Assembly: GCA_013396635.1 (NCBI GenBank)
Contig: WBMW01005039.1
Coordinates: 124,001 to 188,000 of the forward strand
Direction of reading: 5' to 3'
DNA from: Penelope pileata
Lineage: Eukaryota; Chordata; Aves; Galliformes; Cracidae
Length of the DNA stretch: 64,000 bases
Shown here: piece by piece, positions 37,490-49,540 of the stretch
Numbering within the stretch: the first letter of the stretch is position 1
How the letters are laid out: every line of letters starts with the position of its first letter
Translations under genes and position numbers: made by a program
The notes under the pieces: generated by a model
Seen by the model: only the letters and a program-made list of their open reading frames with translations
Told to the model about the DNA's origin: nothing
Databases searched by the model: none

Positions 37490-40400
37490 AGTGCTCTGCA
37501 GTTCAGATGTCCACTGCACAGCCAGTTTTAGGTACAGCGAGAGGAATCTATAGAACATCCAAAAGGATGTAACCCTGTCCATTAGTAGCTATTTAGGTCA
37601 AGAGGCAAAGTCCCAAGTTCTCCCTGCATGGGACAACTCACAACAGGCTTCTTCTTTCCTCAGCACTCAACGCCCTCAGCCAGCATCATGCACATGAAAT
37701 GCTGCTGCTCTTGCAAACAAAAACCTGACCAGGACTGTTGACAGCAAAAAGCAAATGTTGTGCTGTGTACAGAAGAGCTGCAAGTGTGGTAGCAGAAGAG
37801 AAATCAGCACTTCACTGGGGTTCATGACTTTTAAAGTGGAAATGCATGCAGGAAAGCTCTGCTGACTCTTTCAATTTCTCTTTTCAGACTCCTTCCCAAG
37901 TTGGTATTTTCCACAACATGCAGACAATACTAAATTTGGAATTCTTCAGCTGTGCACAGCACTAAAAACATGCAGTCTTCTAACGCTGCCTCTTGTGAAA
38001 TCTGAGTTTCTGGCACAGCATCTTTCTTGCTAGTACAGCCTAGAGATGCAGAGAATTTCTCAGCGCAGCCTAGAGACTAAATTTATTTCATGTAAATAAA
38101 CAACTCAAAACAGCTTTATCTAGCAGCTGGAGCTGTGCCATCAGGCACCCCACAACACACCCAGCACTGCTAGGGTGGCTGTAAGAGCTGAACCCCAGTA
38201 CTGAGCAAGAGACAACGCACAGGAGCTGATAGCCAGCTGCTGCCTGGGACACGACAGTGCTGAACGGAGCACAGCACGCTTCCCTAAATGAGATAGAACA
38301 TCCAAAATTAAAAAAAAATAATAACAAAAAATCAAGCACAAATTGCACAGAGCCAGTTGGAAGAGAAGAAAGATTACAAGCACTGTTAACTGCGAGGAAA
38401 GATTGAAACATCTTCCTGAAAAGGAATGGGGAAAGTAACGAAACAAATCCCAAAATATCTAAAAGAAATACCAGAAAGAGTTGACTTCATTGAAAACCCT
38501 CTGTACCTCATAGGCTGACAGAATGACATTTGGTGTTTGTTAGTGTACCTCTAGCAAGTCAGCACTGTTGCTCTGGAAGATTTTGTTCACTGCCTCAGCT
38601 CTAAACCCCGCCTGTCACCAGGGGACCAACCCTGCACCTTCAGGTGGTGGGTGTTTGAGTGTGGGAGGTAAAGCACAACTTGGATGAAAGAGATTCTGAA
38701 AAATGCAGTTTGAGAGTTAGTCTGGTTCGTAATATTTCATCTAAATCCTTCATCAAGGAACAACAGTCTTTCAGCATCATTTCCTTAACAGAACACTTTT
38801 ATTTAATTTGAAAGGACAGAGATGAAATGGAACAACTCCCATCTGAGAAAAGCAAAGGTCAAAAAAGTTTCAATCTCCAGATTAAAAAACAAACAGTAAT
38901 AAGTAGTCCTAGCACCTGCATTGATCTCATTACAAAGAGGTAATTAAGAAGTGCTCTGCTCAGAAAGACTTACAGAGCAGGCTTGTGAACGGAGCAACCA
39001 GACACTTGTGCGCCCAGATATCAGACACGTGGCACGAATCACCGAGTGGCTGGGAACTGCTCGACTTACTGCTTTCCTTAGTGCATAGAGGGTCAATGGA
39101 AGCTACAAAATCAGAGAGGATGTTTGATAAGGGAATGCTTGTTATGAAACGATGGCTGAAGATGCAGGTGTTGAAGAATGGAATATACTCTTGTCCTCTT
39201 ACAGAGGGTAATTTCCACAGGCTTTTGTGCCCTGAACATCCCCTCACTAACTCCTCTTGGCTTTTGCAATACAGCTAAATTAGCTTCTGAGCAGCAGCAC
39301 TGCAGAAATATGAAAATAAAACAGGAATATCTGCAAGGACAGCGAGAGGAAAACTGGCACGTAGCTAATGACGTATGTAACAGACATGAGGCAAACATGA
39401 GCAGAAGTTATCTACTACAAAATGTTTGGTAACCAGAGCGTTATCAGATCCTCTCATCACAATAACAGCCTCCCAGCTGAGACTGGGGTATTAATATCGC
39501 TATGCTGATCGCTTCCTCTAATAACTTTGGCCTAAAAACATAAGCCGCTTTTACATTTTTAATTACAACTGGATTTTATTCTGGGCCTATAATCCCTTTC
39601 CAGCAATTGGATTAAAGCAAATAATGATTTAAGGAAAAAATAAAATAAAATCCAGTGAAAGTAAAACCTCTTCTGCAGAGAAGGGGCCGATGGAACGAGG
39701 CCGGAGCAGAGCTCACCCAGCTGCACATCTGCACCAACATCTGCAGGGCTGATGGGTTAAGCCCCACATTCCCTTGGAAAAATACCAGGATGTAAAGCAC
39801 AGTGCTCTCAGCAATACATACAGTTGTGGTTTTTTTCCCCCTCAACATCAGAAACTAATTTTTACCATCTTATGTCAGGTCTTTAATTGTATTACTGCAG
39901 ACTCAGAGCAGATAGAGAGACAAGGCTACTGAGATGACACCACAACCTCGTATTACAAGTGTTGCTCCAGAGTTTCCCAGGAAACATCTCGTTACTGTTC
40001 AGTGATGTCTCTGTACACCATACACAGCCTGAGTAAATGTTGCACAAGCAGGGGATGCAGCAGACTCAGAGAAAAGCAAGCTCTGCAACACCCAGAGCAT
40101 CTTGCAAGCCTGTCCAATGAAACAAGGCGCAACACGTTATCATCATTTATGCAATAAAAATGATGCAGGAAAGTGCCATCATCACCGATGGCTGCAGCAT
40201 GTTGGGTGGGAAGGATACAGCTCATAGCGTGCTGCACACCAACAAGGGCAGCAGAGGTTCAGGGGAGGGAGAACATCTTTTTCAGCCTGCAGTTTTCGCC
40301 TTTTCATTCAGTCTTCTCCCCAGTGTAAAATAAACGAGTAATAATACAAAACATCGTCATTAGTAATCCTATGAAATGCAAAGCCCCTAAAAACTCCCAC

Positions 40401-41202
40401 AAAATGAAATAATGCTGCCAGCAGGGACTGGAGCAACACACAGTACTGCTCCCTTGAGACGGCTGCTTGTTAGCATCTCCATCACTGCCACTGAAACATG
40501 GCATCCCCCATCCCACTCCCTGCTTCTAAAATTAATTTCAGCACAGTAGAAGAATCACAATTCTTTTATGCAGCTCATGTACTTGAATGGGGGTTCAGGG
40601 CTGCAGAAAGCTGGGTTTGTCCCATTATAAATTCAATATATGTCTAGCTGAGACTGAACTTTCATTTTTGCTGCCTTCTCAAGTCACTTCAGCTGCAATA
40701 TTTTCCTTTGTAAGAGTTTTTGCTTGAAAATATCTAATCCCAAGCTTCTCAGAACTTGTTGGGACAACTGCTACTCACAAGAAGATTCATCAAAAAGATT
40801 TATCAAAATAACCTGAGAGGAAAAAACATTGTTTAAAAGTGCGAAATGGGATGTGGGAATGCTTTTGCTCATGCAAAAACTACAGCTGCCCAAGCTGGAA
40901 ACCAGCAACAAAAGCACTTTCCATGAAATAACATTTTCAAAATAGTAGAATTAAAGTGATAGAATTGATTAAAAATAAGAATAGAAGATTGTTTGCTTTG
41001 CTGTTCTACTTAAAAAGAAAAAAGAAACAAATGTTGAAACAATTTAAATAACACTTTGTTATTTGTGAATTATATTGTTATGTTTTATATATATATACAT
41101 ATGTTATAGTAATGTTATATGAAAAAGACACTTTCCCCCAAACTGTAAGTGGTACAACAGAGAACAGAACGTTAACAGTATATAGATAACAATAACAATA
41201 AT
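37490..41202. other. Non-coding region with an enhancer-like block
   Basis: A very strong acceptor-like tract (CTTTCAATTTCTCTTTTCAG) ends at 37887, followed by a frame open for 47 codons. 39452-39650 is a repeat-free block containing TTTTTAATTACAACTGG and two opposed TAATCC sites. 41078-41120 is TA-rich. The overlapping open frames near 38088-38453 and 38960-39432 have no domain. Confidence 0.35.
39590..39614. promoter_or_regulatory. Inverted pair of TAATCC (K50 homeodomain) sites
   Basis: TAATCC at 39590-39595 and its complement GGATTA at 39609-39614 are separated by 13 bp. TAATCC is the core bound by OTX, CRX, PITX and GSC proteins. The pair sits in an AT-rich block that also has CTAATAAC and TTTTTAATTAC. 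Enhancer function is inferred. Confidence 0.25.
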
Positions 41203-41230
41203 ACTAGTATATATGAACTAGTGTATATGA
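41203..41230. repeat. 14-bp tandem duplication
   Basis: ACTAGTATATATGA followed directly by ACTAGTGTATATGA: two units, one mismatch. Confidence 0.85.
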
Positions 41231-41474
41231 ACATAAAATGGACAAGCTTGGATTCCTGTGCTATTTAAATCCTGCTTGTATGTTCCTTTGTGGAGGGCTG
41301 GAGAACTACAATGACCCCATAAGTTCTGGCCACTGCTGCCTTCTCACTAATACGCTGCATCTATAACCAAATTTTTGGACCCAATCTCACACAGAAGTTC
41401 TTCCAGATAGTATACAAGTGCACATGCACAGATAAACAATTCTTAATACAATCACAATCCACCACTTCTTGCAG

Positions 41475-41495
41475 GAATTCTACAGCTTGTCAGAC
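41475..41495 (+). other. Possible 21-nt microexon
   Basis: A TTCTTGCAG acceptor ends at 41474 and a perfect GTAAGT donor begins at 41496. They enclose 21 nt (seven codons, E-F-Y-S-L-S-D in frame 0). Neuronal microexons have this size and divisibility by three. The surrounding intron sequence gives no further proof. It overlaps the end of the minus-strand exon candidate, so at most one is likely to be real. Confidence 0.15.
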
Positions 41496-41672
41496 GTAAG
41501 TTGAGCTCCATTATGTCCACATTGCATGCGCTGTGTACGCGACAAATACACACAGCATGTACAATGAGGACAATGTAGAGCCAGGTCACAGCGAGCACAG
41601 CAAGCAGCATCACAAAGGAAAACCAACATCCCGCAGCCTAAGCACTCTGGCAGCAATGGGAACTGGTCCCTA
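41480..41672 (-). CDS. Candidate terminal exon encoding a cysteine-rich C-terminus
   Basis: On the minus strand a strong acceptor (CACAAACTTTTCTTTCAG) ends at 41673. The following frame is open for 63 codons, to a TAG at 41480-41482. The peptide has 12 cysteines, including pairs and CxxC spacings (ECLGCG, CDAACCARCD, HCPHCTCC, QCGHNG). This is reminiscent of zinc-binding or Cys-rich C-terminal domains such as those of MyoD-family-inhibitor proteins, but I cannot align it to any of them. GC content and CpG (6 in about 160 bp) are higher than in the AT-rich flanks, as for a coding exon. No upstream exon was identified on the minus strand. A chance frame in a TG-rich strand is the alternative. 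Confidence 0.3.
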
Positions 41673-44600
41673 CTGAAAGAAAAGTTTGTGTGACAAAGCC
41701 AACCCCAAAGATTTAATTGCACAGGAAAGTAAATATTCAAAACCTGCTTCGATTAAAAAAAAAAAAAAAAAAGTACAACAAAAGGCCTTTTAAGATGAAA
41801 GCACACAGGAAACAATGTAAGTTTAATTGCAGTTATCAATATATCAGCCTAATGGCTCTGCGGTGTTACTGGAAGCCAACAGATTCATCAGTGCATTAAG
41901 GAGAAGTTTTAAAAACAGTTGCACTTGCATTTTTTATTTTTTTTTTAAACACTTGTTATACTACCTGGATCTTTAAAAATGTATTATTAATAATGGCTTG
42001 GAACACTGCAAAATATGGAAAAAATCTGCGGATCTTGTCAACAATAAACAATTTCAAAACTTTTTGTGAAATGGTACAAAACGTGTTTTCAGAACTTTGT
42101 GCTTCAGGGTTTACATATAAATTTCTGTATTACAGTCCATGGATGTTTTTACAGTTATTGTAACTAGGTATTTATAAAATCACAGCACAAAAGATGCACT
42201 GGAGGCATATCTGACAAAAGATCAAAATGCAATAGATAACATTAATGCAGTTTAAAATAAAAAACACCAACAAAAATCTGATTAAAACTAGAGCTCTCTA
42301 TTTCCCACTTTGTCCCTGACAACACGACAAAGATCAGATTTTTTGTATACCCTACAGGACTGTTCGTTTAGGCATTAGGATGATGGGAGGATGGTTTCCA
42401 AATGAGAAGGACACACATAGATGAAATATTCTACAGATTTCTTCCCATTGACACTCCACAGAAAATCTCTTCTTTTGTTGCTGTTTTGTTTGTTTGTTCT
42501 TTTGGCTTGGAGAGGAATGACATACAGAAAGCAGCACAGTACTCTTAGCTTCACAGTATTTTCAAAGCCATCATCTGTTGTCTGTTCCAGTGGTCTCCTC
42601 AGATATTAAGAGCTGGTCAGTAACCAATGAGAGATCCTAATTCTGATTAGTTCATATTAGGTTCTTGCTACTTCCTCCCTTCTTCAAACCAAGAAATCAC
42701 CTTTTTCACAGCATTTTTTGTTTTGTCTGTCATTACATAAATTTAAAACATATTTATTTTTATTTCACGGATGAGGAACTTAAGCTAGAGAATTTGATTT
42801 TCTCTTCACATTCTTCTTTACTTTTTTTCATACTCTTCAAGACAGCTTCAAGCATCCTCAGAAGCCTAAATATACATTCACAACTGTGAGTCCCCATAGG
42901 ATAACACAGCACGTCTATTCTCATACTCTTCACCTCGGTCTAAACGGTTCATCTCGATTGAGCTTGTTTCTCAAAAGCTGAGGACACCCCTTTACCTGAA
43001 AGAAGGTCAGGAACTGCAGGAGCAAAAGCAAAACTTGGCTTTGCTATACAGACACAATCTTGTTTAATAGCTGTTTAAATTCGGTTATTCTAATAACTGG
43101 GAGATTTCTAACTCATTGCATTTGTAAGTTGCTATGGCAGCATAAAATGTAACAGTTTCTACAATTCCCATCAGATGCCAAAACGCATTTCTTCTTTCCA
43201 AGCATCAACTCACAGAATAATAAATAAAGTCAGGTTAAAATCCTTCCATTCACACCAAACAGTGAAAAGTGCAAGTTTTCTGTTCATGACCAGAAGGAAC
43301 TGCTTGGCCATCGCAAAAATAACATTTGCTGGAGTTTCAGTCAATCTCAAACATACTGCATGATCAGCAAAACAGCTGCATTCGTTGTCATCCTTCACTA
43401 GACCAGTGACCTATGCCCATTCCTGGCTGGAAGGCAGCATCTCCCAGAAGCTGAAAGAGACAGAAAATCTAAACTGGAGCCACCGACCTTCATAGACCTG
43501 GTTCACGTAGTGGAAGAACCAACTCAGAGCAGAAAAAAACTGCCAGCAGCACACATTATTTAGATCAGACAGTTTCTGTCTTTTGTGATACCAAAGTCCC
43601 AAACAAACCTTTTGCACTACCAGAGGAAGTAGCCAAGTTTTTGCATTAGATCAATGAAGCAGCTGAAATCCACAGTCTTAAACTGTGGAAAAAGATTGTA
43701 AAGAACAGACATAATACAATCCATCGCTGTCTATATAATCTGCTACCATTCACCTTTCAGAAGAAGGCTCCTGTGCATGCATAAACAGCGGCCACAATCT
43801 CCGCAGTCAGTAAGAGATAGAAGATGATTCAAGGAAGGCAGAAAATTTGCTAGAAATACGGAACTGAAATCCAGCACACGGGGAAGCAGTACCATCCTTC
43901 ACACAGGAATCTCTCTCATGAATTTAAAAATTTTCAACTGCATCTTCATAAAGCGCAGAAAGATGCTGTTCTCTTTTACCAGCCCTCTTGGCAGAAAAAG
44001 ATTGAAATTTATATCAAGTGTAGGCACATGTAATTATCCTAATATATTTTCCTATATCCAGCTGATAATAGGTCCTGTTCAATATCCATTACATCTGAAT
44101 GAACAAATACAACCACTGAATGCCAGAAGTACATTCAGAATATTTAAAATTTCATGTAGTGAAACCACTGACAATTTTGGATATACTGAATTATGAATCC
44201 TTTAACACCTCTGGCTCACGAAACAGAACATGAAAAACCCTATAGGTTAGGAGCTAATTTTAAAGGTCACCTGGAAACTTTTCGTATGTTGTCATAAACT
44301 AACAGAAGGATAGAAATGAGAACAAATTAAGGACTTTTACATACATTAATCCATCACGTTGCCATATACAGTATTAGATTTCAGTTATATAATGCCTATG
44401 CGCATTCAGTTTCTAATTTTACCAAAGAGGCAGTTCTTCTTATTATATCTAAAGAACATATCCATCTTCAGGACAGATTAACCATTTGGTTACTCTCAGA
44501 CCTGCTCATCAATCACACATTATGGGACAGGTAGCAGCACCTGGCACGTGCACAATTTCTTGCTCTGAATAGCTTTATCAATATTGCAGTGACACTGATT

Positions 44601-45221
44601 TTTTTTTCCAATAGAGAAATAAGAAAAAATCTGAAAGGCTCCCAGCCCTCTGCACATCAACCTGTGCCAATATAGAGTTGGAATATGCCCAGAGGCTGCC
44701 CTCTGGAAATCGGAGGCTTGGAAGCCCAGCACTGGAGCTGCAGCATGTTGTCAGGTCTCTCCACCTTGAGATGCAAAGCCAAAGCTCCAGCACCTCAAAA
44801 AGCCTGGCAGGTGTGAATGGGTCCAGCAAGCCAGATGGCAGAGATCTCCCAGATCCCAGAGAATCTGGAAGATCTGTGCACTACAGTGCTGAATTTCATG
44901 GTGGCCCATCTGCCTGAAGTAGCTCACGCTCCCTGAATCAAAGAATTACTTTGAGAGGAGAATTATAAATGAGAACTGGAAAACTAACATAAAACTCACT
45001 TCTCTTCCAGGGCATAAATCCAAAGCCTAATAGTTAGTATTTCCAAGCAACACTTGAGCCAGCTCCAATTTTACTAATTAATGAGCAGCAATGCTCCTTA
45101 CCCTTTAAAGTATTCTGGCAACAGAAATCCCCAAATCAGGCTTTGAAAAGCAGGGCAAGCCCAGCCTGCCACTCACGCTGATAGACGTAAGTCGTCTGCA
45201 AAGCTTAGGGGAGCATTTCTT
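41673..45221. other. AT-rich non-coding stretch
   Basis: An A18 run lies at 41755-41772. Unique AT-rich sequence follows, with T-rich tracts at about 42470-42500 and 42820. No gene is recognised. Confidence 0.5.
41755..41772. repeat. Poly(A) run (A18)
   Basis: Eighteen uninterrupted A. No retrogene body is visible upstream. Confidence 0.9.
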
Positions 45222-45345
45222 CCTCTTTGAACCAGTGCAAGGCTTATTTGTAGGACTGCACCATGGCATCTACTCTGGGACAGAGTGTAAACCAGCTTCC
45301 CCCTAAAAGAGGATTTTAGATGTGCTCTGCGGCTGCATGCACGGC
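45222..45345 (+). repeat. Unidentified 124-bp dispersed repeat, copy B
   Basis: Gap-free partner of 37366-37489 (107 of 124 identical), in the same orientation, 7.86 kb away. The flanks outside the 124 bp are unrelated. The CCTCTTT/AAAGAGG complementary arms are kept. The low transversion count and lack of indels could mean an old insertion pair decaying by deamination, or selective constraint. Confidence 0.75.
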
Positions 45346-47554
45346 TCCCCACCCCAGACATGCACTCCAGCACTTGGGAATGCGGAGGGGAGGCACGCAC
45401 TCTCCTCTCCTTCCAGGATTTGTAGATCCCTTACCTCTTGCCCACACAACTCCACTGTGCCACCGTCCTCCAGGAGATGTGACAAAGAGTAGCCCAATGC
45501 TTACCTTTATGAAAGCACATCATTTCACGTAGGAAATGTTGTCATATTAAACAGAGGAAACCGATTATTCTGAGATCAATCTAATTATCTTTCTGCAAAC
45601 AAATATTAAAAACTGAGAATCCTCCAGCAGTTCTCATTTCTGCAATGAAATTTGAACAGACTCCTGTGAGTAAACAGCATTTCAGATAATTTTTTTCTAA
45701 GCTTCTGCAGGATCAGGCCTTGTTAGAAACTCCACACCCGCCAGATCCCTGATGGTTTGTGTCTTCTTTCTGGGATTCATTAGACCTAAGAATGAAGCCA
45801 CTTCTGCATATATGAGTCCATGGCGTCAGTTTGAGTTCACTTTTAAAAACAGACAAGCGTTCAAAATACTTAATCAACCCCCAAACTAGTCAGCCCCCAA
45901 AATCTCTGTTACTTTTATAAAACCTCAGAAATTCACCAAGCCAGACACTTCTTAAATGAAACCAAGGCATGAAGAACACTGAGAACACTTAAATCACATT
46001 TGTTATTCTACAATAAAAACAACTTCTCAGAGGTAGTGACCACAAGCAGGTCCCAGAGCAGTGCCTCCCAGCTTCCCATGCAGGCACACAGCAGCGCCAG
46101 AGCATGCTTAGCTGCTGATATATGGCTTCTAACTCTGTTCATCAAATGTTGCTACCCTCAAAAAATATTTGACAGATTCAGCACAGCTCATGGTGTTCAC
46201 AAGCGAAAACGGAAGGACTCAGAATGCACAGTACTCTGCATTTTCAGTAGAGGAGACAAGGGTTTAATAGACCAGAAGCAGGAAAAAGCCAAGTCTCGCT
46301 TTCCAGGCAGAACCTGTGTACCATTTTGTACATGGGGAGGGCAGTCAAACATTAAATGGGCAAAGAGAAACATCTTCCCTTACAGCAGGAAACAATAACC
46401 ATTCTTTCAGAAAATACCTTACAGAGCATGACTGTGCTGACAGCCAGCTACTAACAACGTGTGCAATATTAAAGAAGTTAGCATCTGAGAACAGCAAGGT
46501 ATCTGCTGGGCGAGAGCCCACAGCTGTGAAATTTAGCTGGAGAGGATAGTGAAAGGATTGGGGAAGTGCATAATCTTCAAAAATCTGTTCCTGCACAACA
46601 GGAGAGCTTGAGCATGCATTTTCACTGAACAATCCAAACTGACAGTAAGTAATGCACACAGAAGTCCCTCAAAAATACATTTCTTCAGAGCATAAAGCAC
46701 CACGCATAGATGGAGATGCATGGCTCTGAAATGCTCCGCCTTCCCCCAGATGCCACCATGACAATCTCCCAGCAATGCTGCCTTGCTTTGGCCCTTCCAT
46801 TTTGCTTTTTCATTGTCCTTCTCCATTTGCCACCATGCTACAGCCAGGCTAACATCACCTGGAGGAGCTGAGTGGCACTCAGTGGGTAAGAGGCTGCCCA
46901 AGCTGCCACAGCACAGAGCCTTCAGCCAGAGGAGTACACGCTGCAGTCACACCTTTCCCTGCAGTATGGGTGCAGCCAAAGAGAAGCACAGTATTCAAGG
47001 GTGTCAGCTCTAAGCCAACATGGAAACATTTGTACTCCTGAAATGCATCCTGTGTTAACAACAGCAAAGAGTCAAGGCTCCAGAACGCAGAGCACCACTT
47101 TGATGAGCAGGGTAGGCCCTGATTAAACCTCCAATAAAAATGCACCAGCTACTTCACAAATACACCTTTCTCTAGGTTAAGATTAGCAGCTTGATATTTC
47201 AAGGGATCACATGTCATATGCTCTCTAGTAAAAAAACAAAAAATAAAAAATAAAAGGAAGTAACAAAAAAAATGCACAATGTTGAACTGAAAATTTCTTG
47301 AAGAAAAAAATAGAGTGCTTTGCATAAGCTTCTGTTAACTACATTGCATTTTATAAAGTCTCATTTTAAAAACATCCTTTCCTCAGATGACACCATGTTC
47401 AGTAAGCCACGTCCTTTTTTTAACTCCATTAAATTAAAAACAACAACAAAACAGTGAGATAATGGGAAAGCCAAGGAAATCCACTGCTGATGTACTACCA
47501 CAATTCATTAGAAATATTTCCAAGTCATCATTATGGGAAAAATCGCTTTAAATG
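45346..47554. other. Non-coding stretch without recognised features
   Basis: A plus-strand frame is open for 132 codons (46000-46398), and minus-strand frames overlap others around 46345-46901. No domain is seen. An A-rich low-complexity run lies at 47229-47271. Confidence 0.45.
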
Positions 47555-47910
47555 TGCAGAGTTTGCAAGTTTCTGCCATTTGTGTAAAACTATTAAAGAC
47601 TTGCTAAAATGTGTAATTCCCATCTCGCAAAACGGAGGCTGACCTAATTTTTCATTATTAGGTCAGGAAATACACCCTGCAAATTATTCCTGATGAATGC
47701 ATCACTATTTCCATATTAATAGGCTGCATCCACAGTGTATACCATCAACCACTAGACAATAAGCAGCTTTGTTATTTTCAATGCACTGGATGAATATGGA
47801 TGTCTCGTAGCACTACTGAAATGGTAATTAATTATACTCCAATAGAACAAACTGTGATGTTGTCTTTGCTCTGATACATCATTCTGAGTTTGGTTATGAC
47901 ACTTTAGTAC
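47555..47910. other. Enhancer-like AT-rich block with a perfect inverted repeat
   Basis: A repeat-free AT-rich block with GGTAATTAATTATAC, TTCATTATTAGG and several TGAATATGG-type words, the texture of conserved non-coding elements. It contains the inverted repeat annotated separately at 47639-47666. The interpretation is inferred from composition only. Confidence 0.3.
47639..47666. repeat. 10-bp perfect inverted repeat with AGGTCA half-sites
   Basis: CTGACCTAAT (47639-47648) and its exact complement ATTAGGTCAG (47657-47666) flank the 8-bp spacer TTTTCATT. Each arm carries TGACCT/AGGTCA, the nuclear-receptor half-site, arranged as an everted repeat with 14 bp between half-sites. Homeodomain-type TAAT/ATTA cores lie inside the same arms. 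Confidence 0.6.
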
Positions 47911-48740
47911 TTGATAAAGATTTTTTTTTCAAGATTTGACAACCCACAGGACTATTTGAACGTCATGTGATGCTCCTGGAGGTTGAGGTGAAGCTGGGGG
48001 AGGCAGGGAGGAAAAGGCTGTGTGCATGGAACTTTGAGCAATACTGTCTGTTCTGGTGCAGCTGCAGAGGAGGGTCTGATTTACAGTCCCCACACCAGCA
48101 GGTAAAAGCAGTCCCAAGCCAGACTGATGGCAGCAGGAGGGATTTCATGCAGAACAGCAGCACCATTACAGTGGGAGCAGCACCGAGGAGCTAGTGGTGA
48201 CTACACAGCAGAGGATGGATGTGAGCCCCAGGGCTATACATGAAGAAAATCTCAAGGTTACAGCCCCAGGCTCAGCAGGAGCTCTGCACCGAGAGCAGCC
48301 CCCCAGTGAGCCCAGCAGCTCCGGGCTGAGCACAGAGAGCATCACTGCGCTACAAGGCAGGATGGCATCTCGGTGAGCTGCGGGATCCCTGCTCCTGCTG
48401 GGCCCTCTGCACAGAGGACAGCTTGAGCCTGAAAGCATCGTCCCCCACAGAGACAGCAGCTCTGGCTGCCATTGGCTGTGCATGCATGGTGTCACTGGAA
48501 TCAGTCAGTCCTGGGCTCCCCAGCAGCATTCCTGGTGAGGCTCTCCCTACCCCAAAGTGGCAGCATGACATGGCACAGCTGTTCCCAGTTACATCTGTCA
48601 GTCAGTGCCTCTGTGGGTACACAGAGAGGTGGTTGTCACCATTAACGTCCCCAGGTCCTCCCATGCTCCAGCACATGACCCACAGGACCCCCTCCAGGAG
48701 CCACGTGGGCATCACCCACTTTGGGAAGCAGCTGCTGTGA
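47911..48740. other. GC-rich patch with long open frames on both strands
   Basis: GC content is clearly higher than in both flanks. The plus strand is open at 48423-48740 (105 codons) and the minus strand at 48166-48495 (109 codons). The peptides are Ser/Pro/Ala-rich without domains. It may be a lncRNA exon or an old GC-rich repeat. Confidence 0.3.
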
Positions 48741-49402
48741 TGTGAGCATAGCAGCTTCAGCAACAACAGGAAGAAACAGAGCAGTGCCCAAAACCAGGCT
48801 CAGGCTTAGCCAGGAAATCGGTGCTAAATGATGAGTTAATCATGCAGCTCATTGGTTATCACACCAAAACAGCATGAGGAAGAAGAGTGAGTACCAGCTT
48901 ACAGGCTCAGCACCCCGGCTCCAGAGCAGGGTTAGGGTTGCTCCAGAAGGAAGCAGAATAGGTCCCAGGTGCAGGACTAGGCTTTCCAGCTGCCTCCCCA
49001 CAAGATGAGCTCTCACATCTCCAAGCACAAAATGTGGATTCTAACTCTGACAGCTAATGTAATGAAACAGCAGAACACTACACTCGAATAACCTAAGCCT
49101 CTGCTGCTGGCAGCTGGAGACCCAAATATTTTACTCCGTATGCAGGGAACAGCATTCATGTTCCAGGACCAAGAACAGTGCAGGAGCATGGACCAAAAAG
49201 GAGCTTTCGTCTCTGCTCTCATTTCTCATATGACTGTGATGCCTAAAACAACGTTTGCATGTGATGTGTCAAGGTGCTTATGACTACTGTCATAAGCTAC
49301 TCACTGCATTTTTCATGAGTTTTGGTAAAACCATCTTTTAATGAGTCAACAACACAGAGCACAGTCTCAGAGCAATAGTTTTGCAAGTTCAACGAAAAGA
49401 TA
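48741..49402. other. Non-coding stretch
   Basis: No gene is seen. GGGTTAGGGTTG at 48929-48940 is too short to be a telomeric relic. Confidence 0.5.
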
Positions 49403-49540
49403 AAGGGCCACGTTGGGTGGAGCCCTGGGCAACCCGGTCTAGTACAAGATCTGAAGGTTGGTGGCCCTGCCTGTGGCTGGAGATTGGAATGTGATGATCC
49501 CTGGGGTCCCTTCTAACCCAGGCCATTCTATGATTCTATG
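49403..49540 (+). mobile_element. CR1 non-LTR retrotransposon fragment, 3' end
   Basis: Plus-strand CR1 3' end: GGGTGGAGCCCTGGGCAACC, a TGGTGGCCCTGCCTGTGGC word, GGTCCCTTCTAACCCAGGCC, and the terminal ATTCTATGATTCTATG at 49525-49540. It is about 138 bp and heavily 5'-truncated. Confidence 0.93.

Noticed and set aside
48166..48740. Overlapping frames of 109 (minus) and 105 (plus) codons
   Set aside because: Same reason: GC-rich composition with open frames on both strands.
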